In this document: positions 18,692-27,036 of the stretch, piece by piece
How the letters are laid out: the number at the start of each line of letters is the position of its first letter
How positions within the stretch are numbered: position 1 is the first letter of the stretch
NCBI RefSeq assembly: GCF_000724605.1
Contig: NZ_CP008802.1
Span: 124,001 to 188,000 of the forward strand
DNA length: 64,000 nucleotides
Reading direction: 5' to 3'
From: Actinotignum schaalii
Lineage (GTDB): Bacteria > Actinomycetota > Actinomycetes > Actinomycetales > Actinomycetaceae
Notes under the pieces: model-generated
Databases searched by the model: none
The model's input: only the letters and a program-made list of their open reading frames with translations
Told to the model about the DNA's origin: nothing
Program-made: the position numbers and the translations under genes

Positions 18692-20048
18692 AACACCCCG
18701 GACCAGCAGCGAAACAACGGGAGCTGCCGGCGCGATAGACACCGCCGCGGAAACGGCCGGCACGGGAGCAGCCCACCCGGGAACTACCGGCACGGGAGCT
18801 TCCGGTTGGGAAGAAGAAACCGCCGCAATGGCATGGACACGCTTGGCCGAAGGGGAGGACTACCACGCCGTCGCACTCACCGACAATCTCGGTTACGCCG
18901 GAGCGCTTGCCTGGCTCGAGGAAGCACGAGCGGGCGCCCCAGTTCCTGAGCCGTTGCGCGCGGCAGCTACCCGCTGGGGCGCCCGGTACGATGCACAGGG
19001 CTTTGCGCGTGACCGAGAACTCCTCAACCGAGGCTACGGATTCACCTACCCGGGTAGCCCCACCTGGCCGCAATCCTTAGCGCAGCTCGGGGAACAGCGT
19101 CCGCTGGGCCTGTGGTGGAAAGGAAATATTGCGGCACTGGATCGCCCCGCGCTCGCGATGGTGGGCTCACGCGCCGCTACCGACTATGGTGAAAAGATCG
19201 CCACTGATTTTAGTTACGAGCTGGCCGAACGCGGCGCCCTTATTGTTTCCGGGGGAGCCATGGGTATTGATGCGGCCGCCCACCGTGGCGCCGTGCTCGC
19301 GAATGCTCCGACCGCGGTGGTGTTCGCCAGCGGGATCAACCGCCCCTATCCCAAAGCCCACCAGGAACTCTTCGCGCGAATTCTTGATACTGGCGGACTT
19401 GCTCTTTCCGAAACCGCACCGGGCAATGCTCCCCACCGGCACCGTTTCCTGGCCCGAAACCGGATCATTGCGGGCCTATCGCAAGCCGTTGTTGTTATTG
19501 AAGCTCCCTACAGGTCGGGCGCCATTAATACCGCGGGGCACGCCCATACCTGCGGCATCCCGGTCGGCGCAGTACCCGGCTCCATTTACGCCATGTGCTC
19601 AACGGGCTGCCACCGGCTGCTGCGGGAAGGAGCAGTGTGTATTACCCGGGTAGAAGATATTGTGGAAATGCTCGGCTTTAGCGCCGGCCAGCAACTCCTC
19701 CACGTCAATCGCACTCGGACGGCGGCGGGGAACGCTGCGGCTCGTGACCGTACCGGAGCCGCAAGCCGGACGGTCACTCAGGCCCTTGCCAGCGGGGTGC
19801 AATTAGGGCTCGGGCTGGCCGTCACCGATCCGCTTGCCGGGGACCCGCGGGCGGTGCGGGTGAGAGATGCGCTGCCGGCTCGCAATTACCAGCCGCTGGA
19901 TAAAATAGCGCAGACCGCGGGAATGGGATTTGCTGAGGTAATGGCAGCCCTTGGGAAACTTGAGGTAGCAGGAATCGCGGAAAGTCGGGGAGGGAAGTGG
20001 CGCCTGACGCCCCAGGCCCGGGAGGCGAGCCGGCAGCGGGCCTCCTAA
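18678..20048 (+). CDS. dprA: DNA-processing protein DprA
   Basis: Loads RecA on incoming single-stranded DNA during transformation. The Rossmann-like core runs from AMVGSRAATDYGEKIA (about residue 155) through SGGAMGIDAAAHRGA and NRIIAGLSQAVVVIEA, and a winged-helix domain closes the C terminus. The first ~50 residues are Gly/Thr/Ala-rich, with a repeated ACCGGCACGGGAGC unit at DNA level. ATG 18678 follows AAAGGAA and overlaps comM by 14 bp. At 456 residues it is longer than the usual 290-390, because of the low-complexity N terminus and an insertion before the winged helix. Confidence 0.95.
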   Translation: MTEDKTPRTSSETTGAAGAIDTAAETAGTGAAHPGTTGTGASGWEEETAAMAWTRLAEGEDYHAVALTDNLGYAGALAWLEEARAGAPVPEPLRAAATRWGARYDAQGFARDRELLNRGYGFTYPGSPTWPQSLAQLGEQRPLGLWWKGNIAALDRPALAMVGSRAATDYGEKIATDFSYELAERGALIVSGGAMGIDAAAHRGAVLANAPTAVVFASGINRPYPKAHQELFARILDTGGLALSETAPGNAPHRHRFLARNRIIAGLSQAVVVIEAPYRSGAINTAGHAHTCGIPVGAVPGSIYAMCSTGCHRLLREGAVCITRVEDIVEMLGFSAGQQLLHVNRTRTAAGNAAARDRTGAASRTVTQALASGVQLGLGLAVTDPLAGDPRAVRVRDALPARNYQPLDKIAQTAGMGFAEVMAALGKLEVAGIAESRGGKWRLTPQAREASRQRAS

Positions 20049-20056
20049 GACTGGCA

Positions 20057-20062
20057 TAAACT
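20057..20062 (+). promoter_or_regulatory. -10 box of xerC (leaderless)
   Basis: TAAACT lies 7 nt before the ATG of xerC, just after the dprA stop. No ribosome binding site is placed for this start. Confidence 0.55.
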
Positions 20063-20069
20063 GGGGAGC

Positions 20070-21005
20070 ATGCGAGTAGCAGATATCTTGGAACGTTACG
20101 AGCGAGAATTGCGGCTGCGCCGCGGATACTCCGAACATACGATCCGCGCCTATCTGCACGAGGTGCTCTCCCTCCTCACTTTCCTCCACGAGCTATCCAC
20201 CGGGAACAAAGCGGGGGATGAGGACTTATCCGACCTCGATATTGACCTTGAACACCTGGATCTCGCTGATCTGCGGGCCTGGCTGGCCCATTCGCGCGAA
20301 CACGGCAGCGCTTTGGCTTCGATGGCTCGGCAATCGGCCGCGATTCGTACTTTTAGTTCTTGGGCATACCGGTGCGGCTACACCGCGTCGGATGCGGCTT
20401 CCAGGCTGAAATCGCCTCGGGTCACCAATGAGCTCCCGCATGTTCTCAACGAGCACCAGGCCCAACAATTGCTCAACAACGCGAAAAGCCACGCGGTTGA
20501 GAGCGGAGAAGCTCTCGCCTACCGGGACTGGGCGGCCCTCGAGCTCATGTACGCGGCGGGTTTGCGCGTGAGCGAAGTCTGTTCCTTGGATATTGACCAG
20601 GTTCGCCCTGATTTGACGGTGCGCGTCGTCGGAAAAGGAAATAAAGAACGCGTGGTCCCGTACGGGGTGCCGGCCATGCGGGCCGTGCAAGAATACTTGC
20701 CCGCGCGTGCCGCTCTTATGAAAGAACCGACCCGGGCCCTCTTTTTAGGGGCACAAGGTAGGCGCCTCAACCCGCGCTCGCTGCGCGACGTCGTGCACCG
20801 TGCTGCCAGCCGCGCGGGAGTGCCCGATATTACCCCCCACGATTTGCGCCATTCCGCCGCCACGCATCTCCTCAACGGCGGCTCGGATTTGCGCAGCGTC
20901 CAAGAGATCCTCGGTCACTCCTCCCTGCAAACTACGCAGCGCTACACCCACGTCAGTGCCGATAGGCTCCGTGCTGCTTTCGCGCAGGCCCACCCGCGGG
21001 CCTAA
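20070..21005 (+). CDS. xerC: Tyrosine recombinase XerC
   Basis: Site-specific recombinase that resolves chromosome dimers at dif with XerD. The N-terminal SAM-like DNA-binding domain (residues 1-105) is followed by the catalytic domain. Active-site residues are Arg in GLRVSEVC, Lys in GKGNKERVVP, HDLRHSAATHLL (His, Arg), LGHSSLQTTQRYTHV (His, Tyr nucleophile). The 311-residue length is normal. It is the last forward gene before a reverse-strand block. Confidence 0.95.
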   Translation: MRVADILERYERELRLRRGYSEHTIRAYLHEVLSLLTFLHELSTGNKAGDEDLSDLDIDLEHLDLADLRAWLAHSREHGSALASMARQSAAIRTFSSWAYRCGYTASDAASRLKSPRVTNELPHVLNEHQAQQLLNNAKSHAVESGEALAYRDWAALELMYAAGLRVSEVCSLDIDQVRPDLTVRVVGKGNKERVVPYGVPAMRAVQEYLPARAALMKEPTRALFLGAQGRRLNPRSLRDVVHRAASRAGVPDITPHDLRHSAATHLLNGGSDLRSVQEILGHSSLQTTQRYTHVSADRLRAAFAQAHPRA

Positions 21006-21018
21006 AGAATCCTTACCA

Positions 21019-21062
21019 GAAGCATCCCTGGAGTACCGAAGAAGCATCCCTGAAGTACCACA
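21019..21062 (+). repeat. 22-bp tandem repeat, two copies
   Basis: GAAGCATCCCTGGAGTACC and GAAGCATCCCTGAAGTACC, spaced 22 bp, between the convergent xerC and M23 peptidase genes. One mismatch in 19. Confidence 0.8.
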
Positions 21063-21089
21063 GGAACATTACTCAAGCGTCCACGGATG

Positions 21090-21842
21090 TTACGGGTACA
21101 GGCGGATTTCACGCCGGTAGAGGAGCGAGAGCGGGTTAATATAGGTTTTCCCGCGCCGTGCACCCCAGTGCAAAACATCCCCGGGGAAGCGCCCGCCATC
21201 CTCATGGCCGGCCAGCAATGTCCCAATCACGGTCCCGGCGCTCACGGTATCCCCGCGGTGCACGCTTGGCTCCACGGGTTCATAGGTGGTGCGCAGGCCA
21301 TTGGCGTGTTCAATAGAAATCACCGGCCTGTCCGCGAGCATCCCGGCATACACCACGGTGCCCGAGCCGGCAGCAAGGACGGGGCTACCAGCTGGAAGCT
21401 CAACATCGACACCGCGATGCCCGGGCAGCCAATTCTGCTTGGGCGGATCAAAGGGGCGGGTCACCACCGGCGCGCTACCGGTGGGGGAGCGGAAGCCAGT
21501 GGCGCGGGGCTGCGTAGCCTTCGTATGAGTCACATTGCTGACGTCCGCCACGGAGGTGGACGTCAGCGGTGTTTCCGGCTCGCTATCCGTTGTCGAGGTT
21601 GCGGCCGGCGCGGGGGTATTATCCGACGACGACGCCACCGTGCCAGATGCCGATTCTGAAATAAGGCTCGCCATCAGGGTAAGAGCCGCGCCTGCCGCAG
21701 CCAGGCAGCGTGCCACGATTATGCGCCCCGCACGGGAGCGGGAGCGCACTGTGGCCCGGGCACGGGTGCTGGTGTGAGTGCTGGTGCCCGGGCCGCAGCG
21801 CGCACCGGGGAATCGAGTCGCAAAAATCCTGAGAGTCTTCAT
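21090..21842 (-). CDS. M23 (LytM-like) family peptidase, probably degenerate
   Basis: Peptidoglycan endopeptidase family. A basic N terminus and one hydrophobic segment (AARCLAAAGAALTLMASLI-like) precede a Ser/Thr/Pro linker and the M23 domain. Zinc-ligand motif HRGVDVELPAGSPV is present. The usual second motif HxH reads VLHWG, so the zinc-binding His is kept but the catalytic first His is replaced by Val. It may therefore be a LytM regulator rather than an enzyme. ATG 21842 is my choice; 21854 and 21920 are in frame. It stands between xerC and rpsB, as in many actinobacteria. Confidence 0.8.
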   Translation of the reverse strand: MKTLRIFATRFPGARCGPGTSTHTSTRARATVRSRSRAGRIIVARCLAAAGAALTLMASLISESASGTVASSSDNTPAPAATSTTDSEPETPLTSTSVADVSNVTHTKATQPRATGFRSPTGSAPVVTRPFDPPKQNWLPGHRGVDVELPAGSPVLAAGSGTVVYAGMLADRPVISIEHANGLRTTYEPVEPSVHRGDTVSAGTVIGTLLAGHEDGGRFPGDVLHWGARRGKTYINPLSLLYRREIRLYP

Positions 21843-21971
21843 AGGGCTGAGCATGCCCTGGACAAGACTCGCCCGCCAGAGGGCCACCGCAGGCTGTGGA
21901 TAGTCGATGCGTCCCAGCATCCTGTGGATAGCTCTGGCTTATATCTGGGCGTTCACTCGGGTTTTGCGCTG

Positions 21972-23066
21972 TTATCCGCAGTTTTTACCTTTCAGGCGCA
22001 TCGTTTCCCGCCGCCCGCGGGTATTCTCTTTCGAAGCGTGCCGGTCCTGGCTCCGCGCCGTTCGCGCATTGCTGCGGGAACGTAACCGCTCCGCCTCCGC
22101 CATCATCCGCAGATAACGCTCCAGCCGCTCCGGATCCAAAGCCCCGCTCGCGCAGGCCTCGCGCACCGCACACCCCGGCTCACTTCCGTGGCTACAATTC
22201 GCGAAATGGCACGAAGTAGCTAAGGCGCGAATATCCGCGAAGGTATCCCCAATCGCCTCCGTGTCCATCGTGGCGCCTAAAGCGCGCACCCCGGGAGTGT
22301 CGATGACCGCGAAGTGTTCTCCGTATATCAACTGGCGCCCGGTGGTGGTGTGCCGACCCTTATGGTCGCTTTCGCGCACCGTTCCCACCGTCTGGGTGGC
22401 TCCGAGCAAGGTATTGGTGAGGGTGGATTTCCCCGCGCCGGAGCGCCCCACCACCACGACCGTGCCGGAGAGAAGCTCAACGAGTCGCGCCACGTCCGCA
22501 GCCGAGCGTGCATCAAGCGCAAGCACTTCTTCGCATCCCTCGCCCAGCTCCCGGAGATCTGCCGGGTTTGCGAGGTCCGCCTTCGTGAGCACCAGCCAGG
22601 GGCGGGCCCCGCTCGCGTGGGCCAGAGCCACGAAACGTTCGATACGCCCGCGACTGGCTGCTGGCACCACGGGTTCCACGATGAGAACCACATCAATATT
22701 CGCGCAGATAGGTTGCTCGAGAGCGGCTCGGCCCACCGACGGGCGGGTGAGATAGGTGCGGCGCGGCAAGATGTCGAGAATATGCCCGGCATCATCCATG
22801 CCTACCCAGTCACCCACCACCGGCGGCCAGGATTCACTATCTTGGCAGTGGCCCGGAATATCGAGGTCAATACGCACCGGCGCCCCGTCCGGCGCTCCGT
22901 GCGCAGCCCCGTTCGGCGCGCCGGTCTCATCAACGAGGAGCACCTCAACGGCGCCGCGATGTACCGCGGCAATCCGCCCGCCGTGCACTCGCGCGGCGCC
23001 GCCAAGGTTCATTTCCGCGACTTTCAGGTAGGCGGCCCAGCGTTCATCAAAACCCAGAAAACTCAT
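21972..23066 (-). CDS. rsgA: Ribosome small-subunit-dependent GTPase A
   Basis: Late 30S assembly GTPase with circularly permuted G motifs: VLTKADLA (G4), VVGRSGAGKST (G1) and VIDTPGVRALG (G3), in that order. An N-terminal OB fold precedes them and a zinc-binding tail with CHFANCSHGSEPGC follows. The OB fold carries an insertion rich in Gly-Ala-Pro (about residues 48-60, ETGAPNGAAHGAPDGAP) built from the GCACCG-type repeat. ATG 23066 follows AAGGGAT and overlaps the upstream permease stop by 4 bp (ATGA), so rsgA is co-translated with the ABC transporter operon. Confidence 0.94.
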   Translation of the reverse strand: MSFLGFDERWAAYLKVAEMNLGGAARVHGGRIAAVHRGAVEVLLVDETGAPNGAAHGAPDGAPVRIDLDIPGHCQDSESWPPVVGDWVGMDDAGHILDILPRRTYLTRPSVGRAALEQPICANIDVVLIVEPVVPAASRGRIERFVALAHASGARPWLVLTKADLANPADLRELGEGCEEVLALDARSAADVARLVELLSGTVVVVGRSGAGKSTLTNTLLGATQTVGTVRESDHKGRHTTTGRQLIYGEHFAVIDTPGVRALGATMDTEAIGDTFADIRALATSCHFANCSHGSEPGCAVREACASGALDPERLERYLRMMAEAERLRSRSNARTARSQDRHASKENTRGRRETMRLKGKNCG

Positions 23067-23815
23067 ACAACATCCCTTCGCATACCCGAACGCAGCCGAG
23101 CCACCGCATGGCGGGTCGCTAACACGCCAATACCGGCCCAGATCGCCGCAACCGCAATATCGCGGACTACCAGCCACCCGGCCGGCTCAGCGATACCAGC
23201 AATGGTTCCCGAGAGTGGGACGGCATTCGCTAGTGCTGCCAGCACGGGCGGATAGTACTCGAGGGGCACAATAACCCCGGTGAACACCGGCAGGAACGTC
23301 GCGAGCAATGTCGCTCCCAGATACGGATCGGGCAGATCCACCCCGACACCGGCCGCCGCCACTCCGAGCAACACCCCGCAGACCAAGGCCGCGCACGCCA
23401 GGAGCGTCACTCGCCCCAGTAGCAGCGCATCTTTGTCTGGGGACAGCAGGAAGACAGCGCCGATGGCCGCAATACCGGTGGAGACTGCCAAGATGCATGG
23501 GACGGTAGCCACCGCCACCCAGTACACCACATCGAAACGACGGCGCAGGTGAACTTCCTGGAAGATCCCCAGCGCCCGGTCGGTTGCCACCGCGCTGACC
23601 ACTCCGGAAGCCACCGAGGTGGCCAAAGCAACCAGCGCCGCGGCATAGCCGGTGCGCACCAGGTCCGGGGTTCCCACATCATTGCCGAGCACCACGTCAA
23701 AAAGCACGTCGAGGAGCGGAAGCACCAGGAGGGTGGTCACCGCCGTCCCCACCGTCGCAAAGGTCACCGAGGAAGCCCAGGAGACCCGAATAATCGAGCG
23801 ATAACGCGTCAGCAT
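23063..23815 (-). CDS. ABC transporter permease (ABC-2 type)
   Basis: Six-helix ABC-2-like membrane protein of 250 residues, partner of the ATPase at 24558-25586. Hydrophobic segments cover most of the chain, with a conserved-looking PVFTGVIVPLEYYPPVL stretch before the last helices, typical of ABC-2 exporters. ATG 23815 has a strong GGAGGT site and overlaps the stop of the other permease by one base. Substrate unknown; drug or peptide export would be typical for this architecture. Confidence 0.88.
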   Translation of the reverse strand: MLTRYRSIIRVSWASSVTFATVGTAVTTLLVLPLLDVLFDVVLGNDVGTPDLVRTGYAAALVALATSVASGVVSAVATDRALGIFQEVHLRRRFDVVYWVAVATVPCILAVSTGIAAIGAVFLLSPDKDALLLGRVTLLACAALVCGVLLGVAAAGVGVDLPDPYLGATLLATFLPVFTGVIVPLEYYPPVLAALANAVPLSGTIAGIAEPAGWLVVRDIAVAAIWAGIGVLATRHAVARLRSGMRRDVV

Positions 23816-24561
23816 CACATCACCTCCAAAGTCCCGGAGCGGGTAGCACGGCGCAGCGCCGCGCGCCCCGCCACTCCCGCCACCGCGAGCCACGCACCCA
23901 GCACGACCGCCCAGATCGCCACGTCACTCCAGGTAATAACCTCTCCGAAGAGTAGGGAGGTGGGCATCGAGAGGGGTACGACGAGGGAGAGATAGGCCAG
24001 CCACGTAGGTGGCGCCGTCGTCGTAAAAAGAATCCCGGATGCTAAAAACATCGGAACCAGAAGCAGACCTTCGTAACTAATCGCGTTCGGGGTGAGCACG
24101 AAAAGCGCGGCGATGACAAAGGACACGCTCAGGCAACCCATCCATAACAGAAGGACGCCGCACGCAAATCCCCAGGACGGTGCAGTAAAGGTAACTGAGG
24201 CGGAGCACAGGGCCCACGTCGTCCAGGCCACCGGGAATGCCGCCAGGCCGAAGGAGCCGGCCGATGCCACCACCGCGGCTACGCTCCGTAGCGCACCAAT
24301 CGGCGCGCTCACCAGGTAGACGAGGGTGCCCTTATAGCGCTCGAAACCAATAATTCCGGCGGCGCAGGTGGCCGTGGTCCACATGCCGATAATCCCGGCA
24401 CGCACCCACCCCTGCGTCGCGCTCATAGTCCCGAAAGCTCGGAAACTTAGGAATTGCACCAGTGCGGTGGCGAGCGTCGTCGTCACCATGAGCTGGATGA
24501 AATAGGGGACAGACACAAATTGGCGCACATGAAAAGCGCTCATACGTAACTGCCGGATCAC
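23815..24561 (-). CDS. ABC transporter permease (ABC-2 type)
   Basis: Second ABC-2-type permease, 248 residues, with about six membrane segments and a PMFLASGILFTTTAPPTWLA segment matching the equivalent region of its neighbour. GTG 24561 overlaps the ATPase stop (GTGA), which indicates translational coupling; an internal ATG at 24543 is the alternative. The two permeases probably form a heterodimer with the ATPase dimer. Confidence 0.86.
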   Translation of the reverse strand: MIRQLRMSAFHVRQFVSVPYFIQLMVTTTLATALVQFLSFRAFGTMSATQGWVRAGIIGMWTTATCAAGIIGFERYKGTLVYLVSAPIGALRSVAAVVASAGSFGLAAFPVAWTTWALCSASVTFTAPSWGFACGVLLLWMGCLSVSFVIAALFVLTPNAISYEGLLLVPMFLASGILFTTTAPPTWLAYLSLVVPLSMPTSLLFGEVITWSDVAIWAVVLGAWLAVAGVAGRAALRRATRSGTLEVM

Positions 24562-25586
24562 CGCGCCAACCCATCTGCCAGCGCAAGATACGTTTCTTCC
24601 AGCGAGGCCGGGCGGGTAACCAGGTCCTCCGGCTCGTGCCCGAGAAGCGCCACTAGGCGTTCGGCTTGCGCACCGGAGCGCGCATCCCAATAGATCGTGA
24701 CTGCCCAATTGCCCGCGCGCGGACGGCGAATAATCACCGCTTCGGGGAACGCAGCTTCGAGACTCGCGAAAATATCAGCCTTGCGCGCACCCAGCGTGAA
24801 CGTTGTGGTTGCACCCACCCCGGCATAGTCCGCAATATCGCGAACGCTGCCGCGCACCGCGATTTTACCGGCACCGATGACGGTGATGATATCCGCTAGC
24901 TCTTCCACCTCCGGCATGGAATGCGAGGTGAGGAGCACGGCGGTGCCGTTGGCGGCAACGTCGCGGATAATATCGCGCACCGTCAGCGCGACGTCGGGGT
25001 CCAGCCCCGTGGTTGGTTCGTCAAGAAGGAGGAGTGGCGGGGCGCCCAATAAGGCGCGCGCCAGGTGGAGACGCTGGCGCATCCCGCGCGAAAACTGGCC
25101 CACCTTAGACCCGGCAGAATCGGTGAGCTTGACACGCTCAAGAACATCAGCGACGGTGCCGCGCCGCTTCCCGCTCGCCACCCCTTGCAGGTCGGCAAAA
25201 TAGAGGAGATTATCGCGCGCCGTAGCCCGGGGATAAAACCCGAGGTCGCCGCCTAGCACCAGACCCAGGCGCGAGCGTGCCTTCTCCGGATGGCGCACCG
25301 CGTCAATCCCCGCGATCCGCACCTGTCCCGACGTGGGAGCCAGCAAGGTGGCGCACATCCGCACCGTTGTGGTTTTCCCAGCCCCGTTCGGACCGAGTAG
25401 GGCATGCACCTGGCCTGTCTGTACCTGGAGGGACACATCTTCAACTGCAACAAATTTTTCTTTCCCGAAAACGCGCCGCACATGGGCGACGTCAAGGACG
25501 GGAATATGAGGATCTATCAAAATCCTTGTCCTTATCAATCCACTTGCCGTATTCAGGGCAGCATGAGCCCCTCTCGCACGCGCCAT
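24558..25586 (-). CDS. ABC transporter ATP-binding protein
   Basis: ATPase of the exporter encoded by the next two genes. Walker A LLGPNGAGKTTT is near residue 63, the signature is the variant FSRGMRQRL, and Walker B LLLLDEPTTGLD is followed by the H-loop TSHSM. A C-terminal domain of about 90 residues follows, as in DrrA/CcmA-like drug exporters. ATG 25586 is the longest start; the domain begins near residue 30. A perfect palindrome overlaps its predicted -10 box, suggesting repressor control. It is the first gene of a four-gene operon ending with rsgA. Confidence 0.93.
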   Translation of the reverse strand: MARARGAHAALNTASGLIRTRILIDPHIPVLDVAHVRRVFGKEKFVAVEDVSLQVQTGQVHALLGPNGAGKTTTVRMCATLLAPTSGQVRIAGIDAVRHPEKARSRLGLVLGGDLGFYPRATARDNLLYFADLQGVASGKRRGTVADVLERVKLTDSAGSKVGQFSRGMRQRLHLARALLGAPPLLLLDEPTTGLDPDVALTVRDIIRDVAANGTAVLLTSHSMPEVEELADIITVIGAGKIAVRGSVRDIADYAGVGATTTFTLGARKADIFASLEAAFPEAVIIRRPRAGNWAVTIYWDARSGAQAERLVALLGHEPEDLVTRPASLEETYLALADGLAR

Positions 25587-25593
25587 TTAGGAA

Positions 25594-25609
25594 AGTACAT
25601 AGGTGTACT
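25594..25609 (-). promoter_or_regulatory. Palindromic operator candidate of the ABC operon
   Basis: Perfect inverted repeat AGTACA-TAGG-TGTACT. On the reverse strand it contains a -10-like TATGTA (25596-25601), 9 nt before the ATPase ATG, so a bound dimeric repressor would block transcription. The regulator is not in this window. Confidence 0.55.
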
Positions 25610-26000
25610 CACCCGGATGCTTGAGAAAGATAGACATAGGCTCCGGGCGCGCATCATCGCTAAACGCGTGCGAGAATACAGCTTTCTCGCATTTTTATAT
25701 AAAGAGAATTTCCTTGATGCGATAGGTATTGGATTCAAGGACTCTCATAGGGCAGGTCGCTCCTAGATTGCAGTGTTAGTAACTATGCGTGTCATCCTAT
25801 AGTCATGTGGCAACGCTGTACAACCTCAATCACATTTTGAGACGTGGCGTGTGTGCGTTTGTGAGCGGAGCTCGCTCTGACGGTCCCGCCCCGTATACGG
25901 CGTTGGCCGCCCAGCCCCGTGCGCACACTCCCTAACTGCAATATTCCCGCGAAAATCACATCTGCCCGCCGTTCCCCGTTTTTCCGGGTGGGGTAATATG
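25610..26000. other. Gene-free, A+T-richer spacer upstream of rpsB
   Basis: No supported gene on either strand. It contains an orphan forward-strand terminator (25669-25700) and then featureless sequence up to the rpsB promoter region. Confidence 0.5.
25669..25700 (+). terminator. Orphan intrinsic terminator on the forward strand
   Basis: Stem TGCGAGAA (25669-25676) / TTCTCGCA (25684-25691), 7-nt loop, then TTTTTATAT. The nearest upstream forward gene is xerC, 4.7 kb away, so it may end a small or antisense RNA. Confidence 0.65.
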
Positions 26001-26001
26001 T
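25996..26001 (+). promoter_or_regulatory. Candidate -10 box of rpsB (approximate position)
   Basis: TAATAT in the context ggggtaatatgtac, about 200 nt upstream of rpsB. It implies a long structured leader. Confidence 0.45.
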
Positions 26002-26126
26002 ACAGGCGGCCGGTTATCGCCGGTCGTAATACGCGTGCCCGCATACGAGGGTCGCGGATCGGTCCCGGCATGGGCTGCCCAGTGGGTGGCGCATATGGGG
26101 AACCGCGGTTCGTGGGCACCAGGGCG

Positions 26127-26183
26127 CGGCGGCAATTCCGCCGTCGTGCAAGAACCGATACCGCGCCATCGCCCCGATGGCGC
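26127..26183 (+). promoter_or_regulatory. rpsB leader with two perfect hairpins
   Basis: Hairpin 1: CGGCGG (26127-26132) / CCGCCG (26138-26143). Hairpin 2: perfect 9-bp stem GCGCCATCG (26163-26171) / CGATGGCGC (26175-26183) with a CCC loop, ending four bases before the GAGAAAGGA ribosome binding site. Position suggests control of rpsB translation, possibly by S2; not shown. Confidence 0.5.
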
Positions 26184-26200
26184 CTGAGAAAGGACGCCGC

Positions 26201-27007
26201 ATGGCTGTCGTCACCATGAGCCAGCTGCTGGAAGCTGGTGTGCACTTCGGGCATCAGACCCGCCGTTGGAACCCGAAGATGAAGCGTTACATCCTCACGG
26301 ATCGTAACTCGATTTACATTATTGACCTGCGCAAGACGGTCGCCGATATCGACCGCACCTACGATTTCGTCAAGGAAACCGTGGCGCACGGCGGAAATAT
26401 CCTTTTTGTGGGCACCAAGAAGCAGGCGCAGGAAGCCGTGAAGGAACAGGCCGAACGCACCGGGATGCCCTACGTGAACGAACGTTGGCTGGGCGGCATG
26501 CTCACCAACTTCCAGACCGTTGCCAAGCGTATTGAGCGCCTCAAGGAACTTGAGCAGATGGACTTCGAAGATGTCGCCGGCTCGGGCCTGACCAAGAAGG
26601 AACTCCTCATGCTGTCCCGCGAAAAGGACAAGCTGGAGAAGACCCTCGGCGGCCTGCGCGATATGCACCGTCTGCCCTCCGCCGTGTGGGTTGTGGACAC
26701 CAACAAGGAACACCTCGCGGTCTCCGAAGCGAACAAGCTCAACATTCCGGTGGTTGCCATCCTGGACACCAACTGCGATCCGGACGAAGTGGCCTACCCG
26801 ATTCCGGGTAACGACGACGCCATCGGCGCCGTCGGGCTGCTCACCCGCGTCATCGGTGATGCGGTAGCCGAAGGCCTCCTGGCCCGCGGCGCCGGCAAGA
26901 ACGCCACCGAAGATGCGATGCCCGAATGGGAACGCGAAGTTCTCGCGGCCGGGGAAGCTACCGAATCCGAAGAAAACAAGTCCGAAGAAGCTGACGCCCA
27001 GGCCTAA
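26201..27007 (+). CDS. rpsB: 30S ribosomal protein S2
   Basis: Small-subunit protein S2. Family sequence throughout: [50 protein letters not shown] and [13 protein letters not shown] 26201 gives the conserved [13 protein letters not shown] start and follows GAGAAAGGA; the frame is open to 26177 but that start is not needed. An acidic tail of about 30 residues follows the core. tsf follows after 29 bp. Confidence 0.98.
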   Translation: MAVVTMSQLLEAGVHFGHQTRRWNPKMKRYILTDRNSIYIIDLRKTVADIDRTYDFVKETVAHGGNILFVGTKKQAQEAVKEQAERTGMPYVNERWLGGMLTNFQTVAKRIERLKELEQMDFEDVAGSGLTKKELLMLSREKDKLEKTLGGLRDMHRLPSAVWVVDTNKEHLAVSEANKLNIPVVAILDTNCDPDEVAYPIPGNDDAIGAVGLLTRVIGDAVAEGLLARGAGKNATEDAMPEWEREVLAAGEATESEENKSEEADAQA

Positions 27008-27036
27008 GCCTGAGCGCTACAAGTGAGGAGTGAAGC

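Noticed and set aside
25404-25766. 120-codon forward frame across the ABC ATPase start
   Set aside because: Antisense to a confident gene over half its length, no ribosome binding site, and the orphan terminator lies inside it.
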